Shown: piece after piece, positions 45,588 through 56,759 of the stretch | Position numbering within the stretch: position 1 is the first letter of the stretch | How the letters are laid out: each line of letters begins with the position of its first letter | Origin: Sesamum alatum | Lineage: Eukaryota > Streptophyta > Magnoliopsida > Lamiales > Pedaliaceae | Direction of reading: 5' to 3' | Assembly: GCA_034509735.1 (NCBI GenBank) | Contig: JACGWO010000010.1 | Location: 17,373,193-17,437,192 of the forward strand | Length of the DNA stretch: 64,000 nucleotides | Notes under the pieces: generated by a model | What the model saw: the letters and a program-made list of their open reading frames with translations, nothing else | Told to the model about the DNA's origin: nothing | Database searches by the model: none | Position numbers and translations under genes: made by a program

Positions 45588-46466
45588 CATAACCATTACC
45601 TATTCCCATCTTGGTCAGAATAGATCCACTAATTCTTTGATTCCAGTTAGTAAGAGGAATCTTGAACTAAGGAATAGCCCTTAGAAGCTAAGAAAAGGTA
45701 TTCTGAGCAATTTCAATAATCGGGTTCATTAATATTCCTGGTATAGTAGATGCTATCACACATACAATCATACGCAATTCGATGGAATTGTTTGATCTTA
45801 AAGGAGATCTTCTATAATTTCAAATGATTATTGTGCTTAGAAGAGTTTTTTTAAAATACAGAACACATGAATAAGGGAAAAAATCCATGAAAGAAAGATT
45901 AATGATTCATATAAGTCTCTCAGTGGAAAGGTCCCGAATAAATCCAATGATTAACTAATAATCTTTTTTTACAAAAAAAGAGTCACTATCATGCCCTTTC
46001 GGAATGAATCATAGATTTTACGACTTTATGGACTAAAAAGGTTATCAAATTAACTGTAATTATAATTGAAATGTCCGAAAAAAGAAACATGAGTTAAGAT
46101 ATGCTCCAAGGTTAAAAATACCACAAAAATAAGAAAGGGAGTCCATTGGTTATAAAAGGTCAGAATTCTAACTCTTGGAGAGTTTATCTCACTGATGGCT
46201 CGGGTCCCCCGAAGGAGCCTTCAGAACAACAAATCCAAAACCGCCAAACTTGTTGAATAGGTATTTCCCAAGCTACGGGAAAAACTCATGAAATAAGCCC
46301 TAGAAGAAAAGAAGAATCATTCACAAGAAAGGTAATGAGTACAAGCATCATATTTAGGCAACAATTCTGGAACCGTATAACTATCAAGAGTGACTATTCA
46401 TCGGAACTGTTATAGTCCAAATACTCAAAAGTCCAATACCATTGATGTCCAATAGCTTCAATAGTA
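45588..46466 (-). pseudogene. Nuclear plastid DNA insertion: ndhB and ccsA pieces
   Basis: On the minus strand 45825-45688 reads [17 protein letters not shown] and [20 protein letters not shown] before a stop. This is the C-terminal end of plastid NdhB, followed by its 3' flank to about 45596. On the same strand 46123-45836 matches the start of plastid ccsA (AACCTTGGAGCATATCTTAA, with WIYSGPF and YMNH-like residues further on), with shifts. The rest (46124-46466) may also be organellar but I could not place it. The two genes are not neighbours in a normal plastome. Confidence 0.75.
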
Positions 46467-47045
46467 ATGACGGCACCCTAGACGGAACGCTGCTAAATAA
46501 GTTATTCGTCATTAGGCTTAATATAATTATGGCCTATTCGTACTATGAACAAGCCTAAGGTTGTTAAGTCCTATTTGTCGCAAGGCCTAATGTCATTATG
46601 GTCTACTCTACAAATGTGTGTGTGTTCATGTTGTGTGTGTAATGAGTATGTGGTGTGTTTGTTTGTTTGAGTGTGCATGGTGTGTGTGTAAGTTCTTAAC
46701 AATGTTTTTGAACTAAGGTTTAGCCCACCTATGAAAGGAACGGAAACAATTTTTGTTATGATGAGCGGATTTCATAGCTAGAACCAAATCCATTCCTTGC
46801 ACATGTGGACGAAACTATGGATGAAACGTTGGTAAATAAGCTATTCGTCATTAGGTCTAACATCATTGTGGCCTACTCTACTAATGTGTGTGTGTAATGA
46901 GTATGCGTGTGTGTGTGTTTGTTTGTTAGAGCCTGTATGGCGTTTGTATAAGTTCCTAATGATATTTTTGGACTAAGGTTTAGCCCAACTCTGAAACAAA
47001 TGGAATCAATTTTAGCTCTGATTAGCAGATGGCATAGCTAAAATC

Positions 47046-49275
47046 TGAAGGACAAGCGGATCCGCCCGGGAGCGCGAGCAGAAGCAAGAAAGCGAGAAAG
47101 GGTGCGTAAATTTAAATCTAATTTAAATAAACGAATCCCAAGGGGTGTACCCTTGGGTGCTCAACCGGGCGTTCGATGTAGGATGTGTAAATATTAGAAA
47201 CGTATATTAAATACATAGGGCATAGATATATATATATTAAATCAATCAAAGCGTGATAAGTCCGTTACCTTTGATTGTTTAACGTATGCTCCCGGCTACT
47301 TGAGTTGTTCCTTCTCCGGAATGCTCACGAAATCCAAACGTATGGATTCTCCAAAGGTGATCCACACCACACCGGAAGAAACGCACGTTCTCCTTGCTAG
47401 AAGAAAACGGGTGTACGAAGGAATCGATTTAAGAGAAGAACACTATGGATTAGTGTACTCTTAAACCTACTTTGTTCTTCTTCTTGATTCAAAATCAAGT
47501 GAAGAACACTAGTAGAGAGGAGTGAAAAACCGAGAGTTAGAGAGGGAGAGGAGATCCGATTTTCTCTTCTTCTTTTTCCTAGAAAAAGATGAATAATGAA
47601 TCACTTATGCTTGGTGTAGTATATTCTAATATATATACATAATTAATGTGATTATTGGAATGTGTCTAGGTTCATCCAAGGATGTCTAGATTCATTCCAA
47701 TCAATCACCATCAATTCTTCAATCAAGCCTACCAAAATTTATGGTATGATCAAATCATACCAAAAGGGAAGAGCTTGATTGGAGTTGATCTGTCACTTTC
47801 CAAAAGAGATAAGTCAACATACCACCTAGCATGAAACATGGCTGATTTTGCTTCCTCCAAGGAGCATCTCGGCCATGTTTAATTAAGGGAAGAAGTCCAA
47901 CTTCTTCCTATTCCAAAATAGGAATTATTTCTCCTCTCGGGTAAAATTTAACGGATCGGGTTTTATCGTAATCCAATTACGACGAACCCAACATTAAATC
48001 CAATTTAATGTCCATTTAAATTATTCCCGTTGATCTTTTAATCCAATTAAAAGATTCAACGTCTCAACGTCTCAACTTTCCATATTTAATCGAAAATCCA
48101 ATTTACTGATTAAACGAAGGCCTGATACAATATTGGCCCGTCCATCCAATGGACTTTCCCGTAAGTAATCCAATTACTTATTTATCTTTCGAGATTAACT
48201 CCAAGTCAGTCTCTTAAACTACCCAGTGATTTGTGTGTGACCCTTTAGGTTCACCCTCACCTAGACTTCAGCCCGTGTCCCATAAGGGCCCGTTACCATG
48301 GGTGGCCGTCTAGCAACGGTCCATGGCACTAGAGACTAGGTGAATTGGCGTGAACATTTAGGCGCCGATTCCGTACGGGTACGATCCTTCCGTCTACCGT
48401 CTCCTGGCCTCAGTCTAGGGCATGAAATCGAGCGTTGGTTCCCATCCTTGACTACGCATCTATGCTTAATACTCGAGACCACGTATGCTTCATTGCGTCG
48501 ACACAGGAAACCATTCCCTGTTCGACCAACCACTGTGGCCACAGCTTTAAACAGCATGAACGTGTCTCCGAGTGCATAGGAGATACCTCTATCACATACT
48601 GACAGGGGACGGATCCTCTTCTTGGAATCCACCGTCCTCGCTACACATTCCGACTGCAATGGACAAGGCTTATGATGATCATCTTACAGAATGATCACCT
48701 CTCGCCAAATATAAGATACAGTCATCCTATGCACGCGACTGCCATGATTACTCAAGTCTGAGGATTACTCCCGTACTATCGAAACCGGGGAAAACAATCA
48801 TACCGACCAAGCCTCCAAGGCTTCCATATGATGATCCCCGTGAGTCAGTCCAGTCGGCTCGACCCAAGTCGACCAACCCATCAAGATTGTGTAGGCGTCC
48901 CACGCCTGTCGCCGATGAAACACGACACTCATCCAATGAACACAACTCTTGACGCAAGTCTCAATAGGACTCTCGATGCCCTGTCTCGAGGTCCTCGACT
49001 TGGAATGTTTCAGATCCAACTCTTAATCAGTTGGTTTCATGACCACCATCCAATGCGTGGCCCAACTGCACGAGTTGTTATCCATGGTCTGTAGGCTTTG
49101 TTGCGATATAAGTTAAACACCGTTTTAACAAATGTGAAATGAGCGCAACAAAGTAAGCACCAGAAGTGACGAATACTCATTTTATCCATCACATAATAAT
49201 ATTACATTTACATCGAGTTGTATAATAGGTTACAAATCGCCAAACCTATTGGCTTTCTGGTCACCTATTCTAACA
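47046..49275 (-). mobile_element. Solo LTR of family B with target duplication AAATC
   Basis: Plus-strand start TGAAGGACAAGCGGATCCGC, end CACCTATTCTAACA, length 2,230 bp. AAATC flanks both sides (47041-47045 and 49276-49280). No internal sequence is present, so LTR-LTR recombination removed the rest. It carries the ACCATGGGTGGCCGTCTAG box (about 48295). Frames at 48336 and 48748 are by-products. Confidence 0.95.
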
Positions 49276-49430
49276 AAATCGATTCCATTCCTTGTACATG
49301 TGGCGGCACCCTAGATGAAATGTTGCTAAATAAGCTATACTACGAATAGGCCTAACATTGTTGAGACCTATTCGTCGTTTGACTTAGTGTCATTATGGTC
49401 TACGCAACGAATGTGTGCATGGCCTATAAC

Positions 49431-50305
49431 GTGCATTATTGTTTTTAATTTAGAAAAAATACAATCCCTCGTGACAAACAATTGTAAAGTTAAAAAGGCA
49501 CCTAATACGATGCCTTTGCATAAACAATTTCAACATTAAAAGCAACAAAATAAATCATTAATGTTCGATGTGTCTAAATGACGGTGTTGTCTAATGTTCG
49601 AGGTGATCTAACGTCTTCTAAAGCCACCAAAACGTATTTTTATGTAATTTGTAATAGTTTATAAACTATTATAGTATATTATAATATTAATTCCTTATAG
49701 TGTGTTTCCAGAATATTATGGTTTAACATATATGATAGTATATAGTATAGTTCATTATAATTAGGCATTTCGGAAGCAAGTCTAACTTCAGAAACAATTA
49801 ACTAAAATTAACAAAAATTTCAGAAATCAAAATGCCTAATTCCAGCAATAATTAACCAAAATTTCACAACAATTCGACAAAATTAAGGCATTTAACCAAA
49901 ATTCCATAGAAATTCGAAAAAGAAAAAAGAAAGATGATAGGGTTCGCTATGCCTACCTGAGCAACTAAGTGGAACACTGCGACGGGAGTTGGGAGACTAG
50001 AGAAGGAAAGGGGTGGGCCTTGCAATGGCGATTGAGTGGAGGGGGATGGATGGGGATTTGGGGGGGGGGGGGGCGGAGAGAGAGAGAGAGAGAGAGAGAG
50101 TCGAGGCGGAGAAGCTCAGCGGTAACGGGGATATTGGGGCGGGGAGGGATTTAGAGGGGTTTTGGGGTGGGGTGGGGTGGGACGGGGGGGAAGCAGAATG
50201 AGAAATAGGGGAAGAAAGGAGATTGCGGGAAAAAGTTTTGAAGGCATGTTTATATTTAAAAACCTTTGCGATGGGCAGCTCGTCGCAATAACCATCACAA
50301 ACTCC
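49431..50305. other. Non-coding stretch, possibly CACTA 5' region, with G-run
   Basis: The first 500 bases are AT-rich with no features. At 49940-50230 the plus strand is strongly purine-rich, with a G14 run (50060-50073), a (GA)n run to 50100 and repeated GGGG blocks (50155-50190). Read on the minus strand this is C/T-rich like a plant 5' leader. The end TTGCGATGGGCAGC, CTCGTCGCAATAACC resembles CACTA subterminal repeats. Frames at 49969, 49997 and 50013 are low-complexity. Confidence 0.4.
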
Positions 50306-52308
50306 TGTTGGAATAGGTGACCATGTAGCCAATCTTGGTAGGCGAATTGTAACCTATGTCTGAACAATTTCGAGGTTTTAATAAATCGTTAATGAATAAG
50401 AAGTGAAATTCATTTGGCATTTACTTTGTTTGTGTTCACTTTATCTGCTTTATATAACTGTTCACTACGCAAACAAAGCCCACAAACTGAAAACGCATTT
50501 CGGGGACTGGGAATACGCTTGGAGGTAGGTCCATGAAATCAGTTCCGCCGAATTAGTCTGGAAATCTCCATGTCAAGGAATCTCAAAAGTAGGTACCGAA
50601 ATTCCCTTTGAGACTTGCACTAAGCATCTGCTGTCGTATTTCATCGACGGGTAACGAGGGTCGTCTAAGCAGTGTTAGTAGGTTGGCCTGCTAGGGAGCA
50701 ACTGACTGAGGTGACTCGCGGGAACCGTCTTACGGAGGACCTTGAGTAGGGTCGGTTAGGTATGACGTGTGTTCCCGGTTCCAACGGTACAGGTCAAGTC
50801 CTTTGACTTGAGGAACTGCTGAGTTTACCTGTACATCAGGGCTGTATCTTAGATATGGTGAGAGATTGCCAAGATGCACTTCAGTAGTCATAAGCCATAT
50901 TTAGTGCAGCTCCAGTGTGCAGAGTGACAGTAGTTTCCAAGAAAGGATCTGTCTTCTGTCAAGATGTTGACAGTTGTGTCTCACAAATGCTCTGTGTCTT
51001 GTCCCTAAAATCTGTGGCCACAGTAACTGAACAAAAGGGAAGGTTTCCCTTGCGGCGTTTAGTAAAGCACAGACCGACACTTAGGTCCAAAATGGGTACT
51101 TGCATTTTCCGTGCCCTAAACCCTAAGTGGTGAGACTGTAGACGGAAGGATAGATGTACTGTAGAGCCTAAATGTTCATCCCCGTATATTCACCTAGTCT
51201 CTAGTGCCATGGACCGTTGCTAGATGACCACCCATGGTAACGGGCGGATTATAGGAATCCAACCAAGTCTAGCTGAAGGTGAACCTAAAGAGTCACACAC
51301 AATCCGCACACATAAAAGTATTTAATTTAGAATTAAGTATTTGGAGAAGGAGCGATTAAATTGGATTTAATCGGGTCCTTATTTTTCTTGGGAAACATTA
51401 ATTCCTTTTATTATATAAAAGGGATTTATCTAATAAATTAGATTTATTAAAAAATTAATTTAATGGGCTTGGAATAAATATTTATATTTAATATATTTAT
51501 TTATTGCCCTTGGAATATTTAAATAGGATTTTAATATTTTATTAAATTAAATTAATGGTTGAGATTAAAAGGGAGAAATCAATGGCTAATATTGGTTTTA
51601 CCAAAGAAGCTTGATTTGACTAGGATTTGACTAGGTCAAATCCTAGTTGTAGTGGAGTCTTCAATGTGTAGGGAACTTGAAGAGGAAAATGATTCCTCTT
51701 CTATAAATACTCCTTAGCACACACATTGAAGAGGATGATGAATCTTGAAAAACACACACACACACACACACTCTCGTGTGCTCTCTCCCTCCTCTCGGCC
51801 CCATCTCTCTCTCTCATTCCAAGAAAATACTTTCTTGTTCTTTTGTTTTAACAATTGAACAAAAGGAGGATTGATCTCGTTAAACTAATAACGTTTGATC
51901 GATCCGTCCTCTCCTAAATAATACTTGTTCTTTCGCTAGCACGAGGTTCAAGATACGTGGGCGGATTGCGTGTTACGAATTAGAGGGTCTCCTATACGAG
52001 ATCTTGGGGCAAATCGGGGAACAACGTGAGTACCGGTTAGAAGGGAAAAAACGACAAATCGATAGGTTTCCGGTTTACGTTTTTTCGCCCTCTATTTAGA
52101 ATCCTATGGCCTCCATGATTCTTGTGTATGTCTATTATTATTCATGAGATACACCAAACGCCCGGGAGTTTCAAGGGTACACCCCTTGAATGTGTTTATT
52201 TTAATATGTATTTATGCATGTTTTAAAAAATCCTGAAATTTAAATTATACCGCGCTTCCGCATTCGCGCTACTCCCGGGACGATCCACACGCCTACCCTA
52301 GGCTTTCA
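50306..52308 (+). mobile_element. Solo LTR, family A-related, with target duplication ACTCC
   Basis: It starts TGTTGGAATAGGTGACC and ends CTACCCTAGGCTTTCA, 2,003 bp. ACTCC flanks both sides (50301-50305 and 52309-52313). It has the CCATGG box (about 51208), a TTTGACTAGG cluster (51611-51647) and a TATAAATAC box (51702-51710). It is more diverged from element A than the LTRs at 53578 and 58269. Confidence 0.95.
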
Positions 52309-52313
52309 ACTCC

Positions 52314-53002
52314 ATCCCAAAATATGGAAAAAAACACCATTTAAGCGGATTAGATATAAAGCTTCGTGATGGGCCCGTTGGAAAATCCGTCCAAAAGAAA
52401 CTAAAAACTACATTGTTTAGATGGCCCGTCACAAATTCCATCCAAAAACCCATTGCTAATTTATAGCATAATTATTTTTAAGAAATTGAAAAAAAAAAAT
52501 AAAACATCCGTTCTGGACACTTAAGTGGCCATAGAAAGTAATTAATATGTAAAAGAACACATTGAATCACATAAAAAAAAAGTCATTTTCATATGTTTAT
52601 GCCACTTCATAAATGAATGTTTATAGTTGCAAATGGTTTTATTGATCTTGTAGAGATAATCTATCGGTGTAATGTATTATTCGATTGAACCATCCGATTT
52701 AAATAATACCGTTAGATATGATTAAATTAACACCATCTTACTTGTCTTGAAGTTTTAGATAAATCCAGCAACAGATGTAGAGATATTGTGTTTTAAAAAA
52801 TACGGCTATTTTTAAGATGGGATTTGCTACATAGTTTACGACGGGTATTGACAAAACCATCCGAAAACCCGTGGCAAATACCTATCCCAACTTTCTTAAA
52901 TTTTTAAAACGAGATCTGTGATAAAATTTATAACTCCCATCCCATAATCCCATTGGAATACCTATTGAAAAATTTTTAAATTTTTTTGAAAATTTTCCCT
53001 GC
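52314..53002. mobile_element. CACTA-like subterminal region
   Basis: Continuing from 50305, phrases such as CGTGATGGGCCCGTTGG, GATGGCCCGTCACAAATTCC, TTTACGACGGGTATTG and AAACCCGTGGCAAATA repeat in both orientations. This is typical of CACTA subterminal repeats with a GACGGG core. No element end or gene could be fixed. Confidence 0.45.
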
Positions 53003-53278
53003 CACTACAAGAAAATAACTCAATTTGCTAGGAAAAATTTGATGCTGAAATCAACGTCGATCTAATTAGCAAGTCAAATCTTGTTGCTAATCTACAATGT
53101 TTAATATACATTTTAAGCAATTCGTTGCTAAATTCGTTAGCAAGTAAATTTTCATGGCTGAATTTATTAGCAAGTCAATTTCTTGTATTGAATAATGTCG
53201 ATTAACAATGAGAATTTTACTTCCCAATTAACTCGGCACTAATTCTTTTTGTAGCTATTGAGCCACTTTCTTGTAGTA
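53003..53278. mobile_element. CACTA-type MITE
   Basis: It starts CACTACAAGAAAATAACTC and ends GAGCCACTTTCTTGTAGTA, where the last base should be G. It is 276 bp long and closely related to the MITE at 7688-7865 (AATCAACGTCGATCTAATTAGC). The flanks TGC and TCC are only a near match. The stretch 53279-53577 is AT-rich without features. Confidence 0.75.
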
Positions 53279-53577
53279 TCCAGAATAATTATTTCTGGAA
53301 TGGGACTATCACTTATTTTTGTGACGGGGTATTTTTGAATTTTATTTTTCACCAAAATTTTTTATTATCCAGCTAAACTTTTTAATTGCGATCAAAATTG
53401 AGATAGATTTCTTAAAATTGTGGCAATTTCTAAAAAGATGTTTCAAAATTTTAAATTGTTGAATTTGACAATATTAATTTAATGTAATATTTTCAATCAA
53501 TATTAAACAAATTTAACACTGTACAACCTTTAGAAGTATAAACACCAAAGAAAATTAAAAATACACTAATTTTAATC

Positions 53578-55569
53578 TGTTAGAATAGGTGACCATGTAA
53601 GCCAATTTTGGCGGGTATATGTAACCTATGTCTAGACAATTATAAGTGTTTTGATAAATCATTAATGAATAAAGAAGTGAATTTTCATTTGGCATTACTT
53701 TGTTTGTGTTCACTTGCACCTATTTTTCCATATCTGTTCACTACGCAAACAGAGCCCACGGACTGAGATTCGATTTCGGGGACTGGGACTACGCTTGGAG
53801 GTAGGTCCATGGAATCAGTCTTCCCGAATCAGTCCGGAAATCTCCAAGTCAAGGAATCCCGAAAATGGGTACCGGGATTCCATTTGAGACTTGCACTAAG
53901 CATCTGCTGTCGTGTTTCATCGACGGGTGACGAGGATCGTCTAAGCAGTGTTAGTGGGTTAGCCTGCTAGGATGCAGCTGACTGAGGTGACTCGTGGGAA
54001 CCGTCTTACGGAGGACCTTGAGTATGGTCTGCAAGGTATGACGAGTATTCCCGGTTCCAACGGTACAGGTCAAGTCCTTTGACTTGAGGAATTACTGAGT
54101 TTACCTGTACATCAGAACTGTATCTTAGATATGGTGAGAGATTGCCAGAATTCTCTTTGGTAGTCATAAGCCATGTCTAGTGCAGTCCTGGTGTGCAAAG
54201 TGACAGTAGTTTCCAAGAAAGGATCTGTCTCCTGTCAATAGGTTTTGACAGTTGAGTCTCATGTATGCTCTAGGTCTTGTCCCTAAAACTGTGGCCACAG
54301 TGACTGAACAGAAGGGAAGGTTTCCCTTGCGGCGTTTAGTGAGGACAGACCGACACTTAGGTCCAAGATGGGTACCTGCGTTATCCGTGCCCTAGACACT
54401 AAGTGATGAGACCGAAGACAGAAGGACAAGCGTACTGTTAGAGCCTAAATGTTCATCCCTGAATATTTCACCTAGTCTCTAGTGCCATGGACCGTTGCTA
54501 GATGGCCACCCATGGTAACGGACGGATTCTAGGAATCCGACCAAGTCTAGCTGAATGGTGAACCTAAAGAGTCACACACTATCCACACACAATTAAATAT
54601 TTAATTAGGAATTAAATATTGGAGTGAAGGAATGATTAAATTGGATTTAATCGGGTCCTTTATTTTTCTTGGAGAAATAATTCCTTCTATTAGATATAAG
54701 GAATTAAATTGATAAATTAGATTTATCAAAGGGATTTATTTAATGGGCTTAAATAATATTTATATTTATTTTAGCCTCTTGGAAATATTTAAATAGGTTT
54801 TAAATATTCCATTAAATTAAATTAAATCAACGGTGAGATGAATGGGAGAGATGGATGGCTAGGATTGTTTTGACTAGGTCAAAACACTACTTTGACTAGG
54901 ACTTTGACTAGGTCAAAATCCTAGTCAAAATAGAGTTCTTAAAAGAGGAGTTTAAAGAGGATTAGACTCCTCTTCTATATAAACCCCTAGCATCCTACAA
55001 GTTGAAGGATGATGAAACTCCAACACACACACACAACACACACACACGGTTTCTCTCTCTCTCTCCCATCTCTCTCGTCCGCCCTCTCTCTCTCTCAAGA
55101 AAATAGTTTTCTTGATTCTTTTGTTCTTGGAACATTAGAATCTTGATGAATCAATACCATTAATTGATAATGTGTTATTGATTCATCCACTCCAAAATTA
55201 TACACTTGTTCGTTGCTAGCACGACGTGCAAGATACGTGGGTGGATCGTGTGTCACGAATTAGAGGGTCTCAAAGACGGGATCTTGGTGCAAAACGGGGA
55301 ACAACGCGTGTAGCCGTTGAAGACGAAAACGACAACGGGTAGGTCTCGTTTTAAATTTTCGTCCCTCTTTAATTTTCAACCCTATGGCCTCCATGATTTA
55401 TTTTATGTTATACGTTCATGAGATACACCGAATGCCCGGGAAAATTTCAAAGGCACACCCTTTGAAACGTGTTTTTAATTTAAAGGCATGTTTAAATTCC
55501 GTTTTAATTTTTAATTATACCGCGCTTCCGCATTCGCGCTTTTCCCGGGACGATCCACATAATCTTTCA
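53578..55569 (+). mobile_element. Solo LTR of family A with target duplication TAATC
   Basis: It starts TGTTAGAATAGGTGACCATG and ends CCACATAATCTTTCA, 1,992 bp, close to the LTRs of element A. TAATC flanks both sides (53573-53577 and 55570-55574). It has the CCATGG box (54486-54523), six TTGAC/GTCAA cores (54868-54930) and TATATAAAC (54976-54984). It lies inside or beside a CACTA transposase remnant. Confidence 0.95.
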
Positions 55570-55574
55570 TAATC

Positions 55575-56735
55575 ATCGTCTTGTTCTTTACTATCTTCAT
55601 TTGTCTCGTAGTCCTCAAAATACTCTTCGTCCTCCTTGTCCACTTCATCATCATCGAATGGTGCATCGTACGAATGGGATGTTCCGACTCTCTGTTACAC
55701 GGCTTGAGAAAGATCAATGGCCAGTTGTATATCGTTTTGATCATGCAGGTCATACATGTGATTGTCTGTACCATCTTTAGGAACATGTATGACTTCCTCT
55801 GGTTGATATATAGCATTAGTTCAACGGGAATCATCAACTACTCTTTGAGCCTTGGTCTTGCAAACAACCATCCAATCAACATTGTTTCTCCTCATGCTTG
55901 GATACTCGGCGTAGTAAACTTGGACCGCTTGTTGTGCCAGTATGAAAGCCCATTTTTTTGATACACCTATTTAAGATTAACATCAACGAGGTGATAACGA
56001 GGGTGTGCCTTCAGGCTCGTGATCTAATCGATCCATCTACACTTGAACAGAACGACATGCAAGTCGTCAAGAAGTGGGTAATTGAACTGAATTATCTATT
56101 TGAATATCCCGTAGAATTCATTGTCCGTGTTTGTATACGAAGAGCTTTTCACACACAACCACAATTCATAGCTGACTTGTCGACATTGGGATCCTCCATG
56201 TGGAAATTGTAACCATTTACAAATTAACACGTCTATGTCGTCACAACTGTGTTAGGCCCCCCAATTATGACATTTCAAAAGTTCATTATCCTATGTTTGT
56301 AGTTCGGATTCCAACTACAATTAGAAAGATGACTCATGAGCCTTCCTTCGTCTGATGACTGACATGCCACGTCATGTGCTCTGCAGTCGCTACTGAAGCA
56401 TACAACCTGTGCAATTGGAGAGTCAATGGCAAGTACCTCAGCATGGTATACAGGCACTTCTTACGCTGGGAGTTGGGTCCCTAGTTGATTTGTACCTTGG
56501 ATCATCGCAGAACTTGTAGTACTCCAGCTCATATCGTCCTTCCGATACGCGCATCAATCTTCTCGACTAGTAAACCCAGTTCACTTACCATCTTCTTTAT
56601 GTAGTAGTAATCGAATGGATGAGTGTGATCACGGGGTAATAGGTAACTAGCATCTTTGGACATGTTGTTCTCGATCTTGATCTTCACTAGCCTAGCAACC
56701 GCCGACAACTGGGATTCCTTATGGTCACTATGCAA
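55575..56735 (-). pseudogene. CACTA TNP2-type transposase remnant
   Basis: From the minus-strand start, 56735-56529 reads LSAVARLVKIKIENNMSKDA and YYYIKKMVSELGLLVEKIDA, a TNP2 N-terminal block. At about 56457-56290 another frame gives ASVATAEHMTWHVSHQTKEG, the conserved stretch before the catalytic region. From about 56150 a frame has DDLHVVLFKCRWID, and near 55960 KKWAFILAQQAVQVYYAEYP, as in the DUF4216 end of TNP2. Asp/Glu-rich residues follow to 55575. The catalytic middle is missing. Confidence 0.75.
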
Positions 56736-56759
56736 TGGCTGGTCGGCAATATGCGTTGT

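Larger units (their letters stand above)
45363..49430. repeat. Three-unit tandem repeat, broken by two insertions
   Basis: The units begin with TGTGTG/TTTGTTTG runs (about 45400, 46625, 46890). Each continues with GAACTAAGGTTTAGCC, GGAAT-CATAGCTA-ATTCC phrases, CCTTGCACATGTGG and GCTAAATAAGCTATTCGTCA. The undisturbed unit is about 270 bases. Unit 1 is interrupted by plastid DNA (45588-46466) and unit 3 by a solo LTR (47046-49275). No coding capacity is evident, and I do not recognise the family. Confidence 0.75.

Noticed and set aside
49969..50332. Frames of 61-111 codons on both strands near the G run.
   Set aside because: Low-complexity Arg-Glu or Ser-Leu-Pro strings from GA and G runs, with no recognisable domain.
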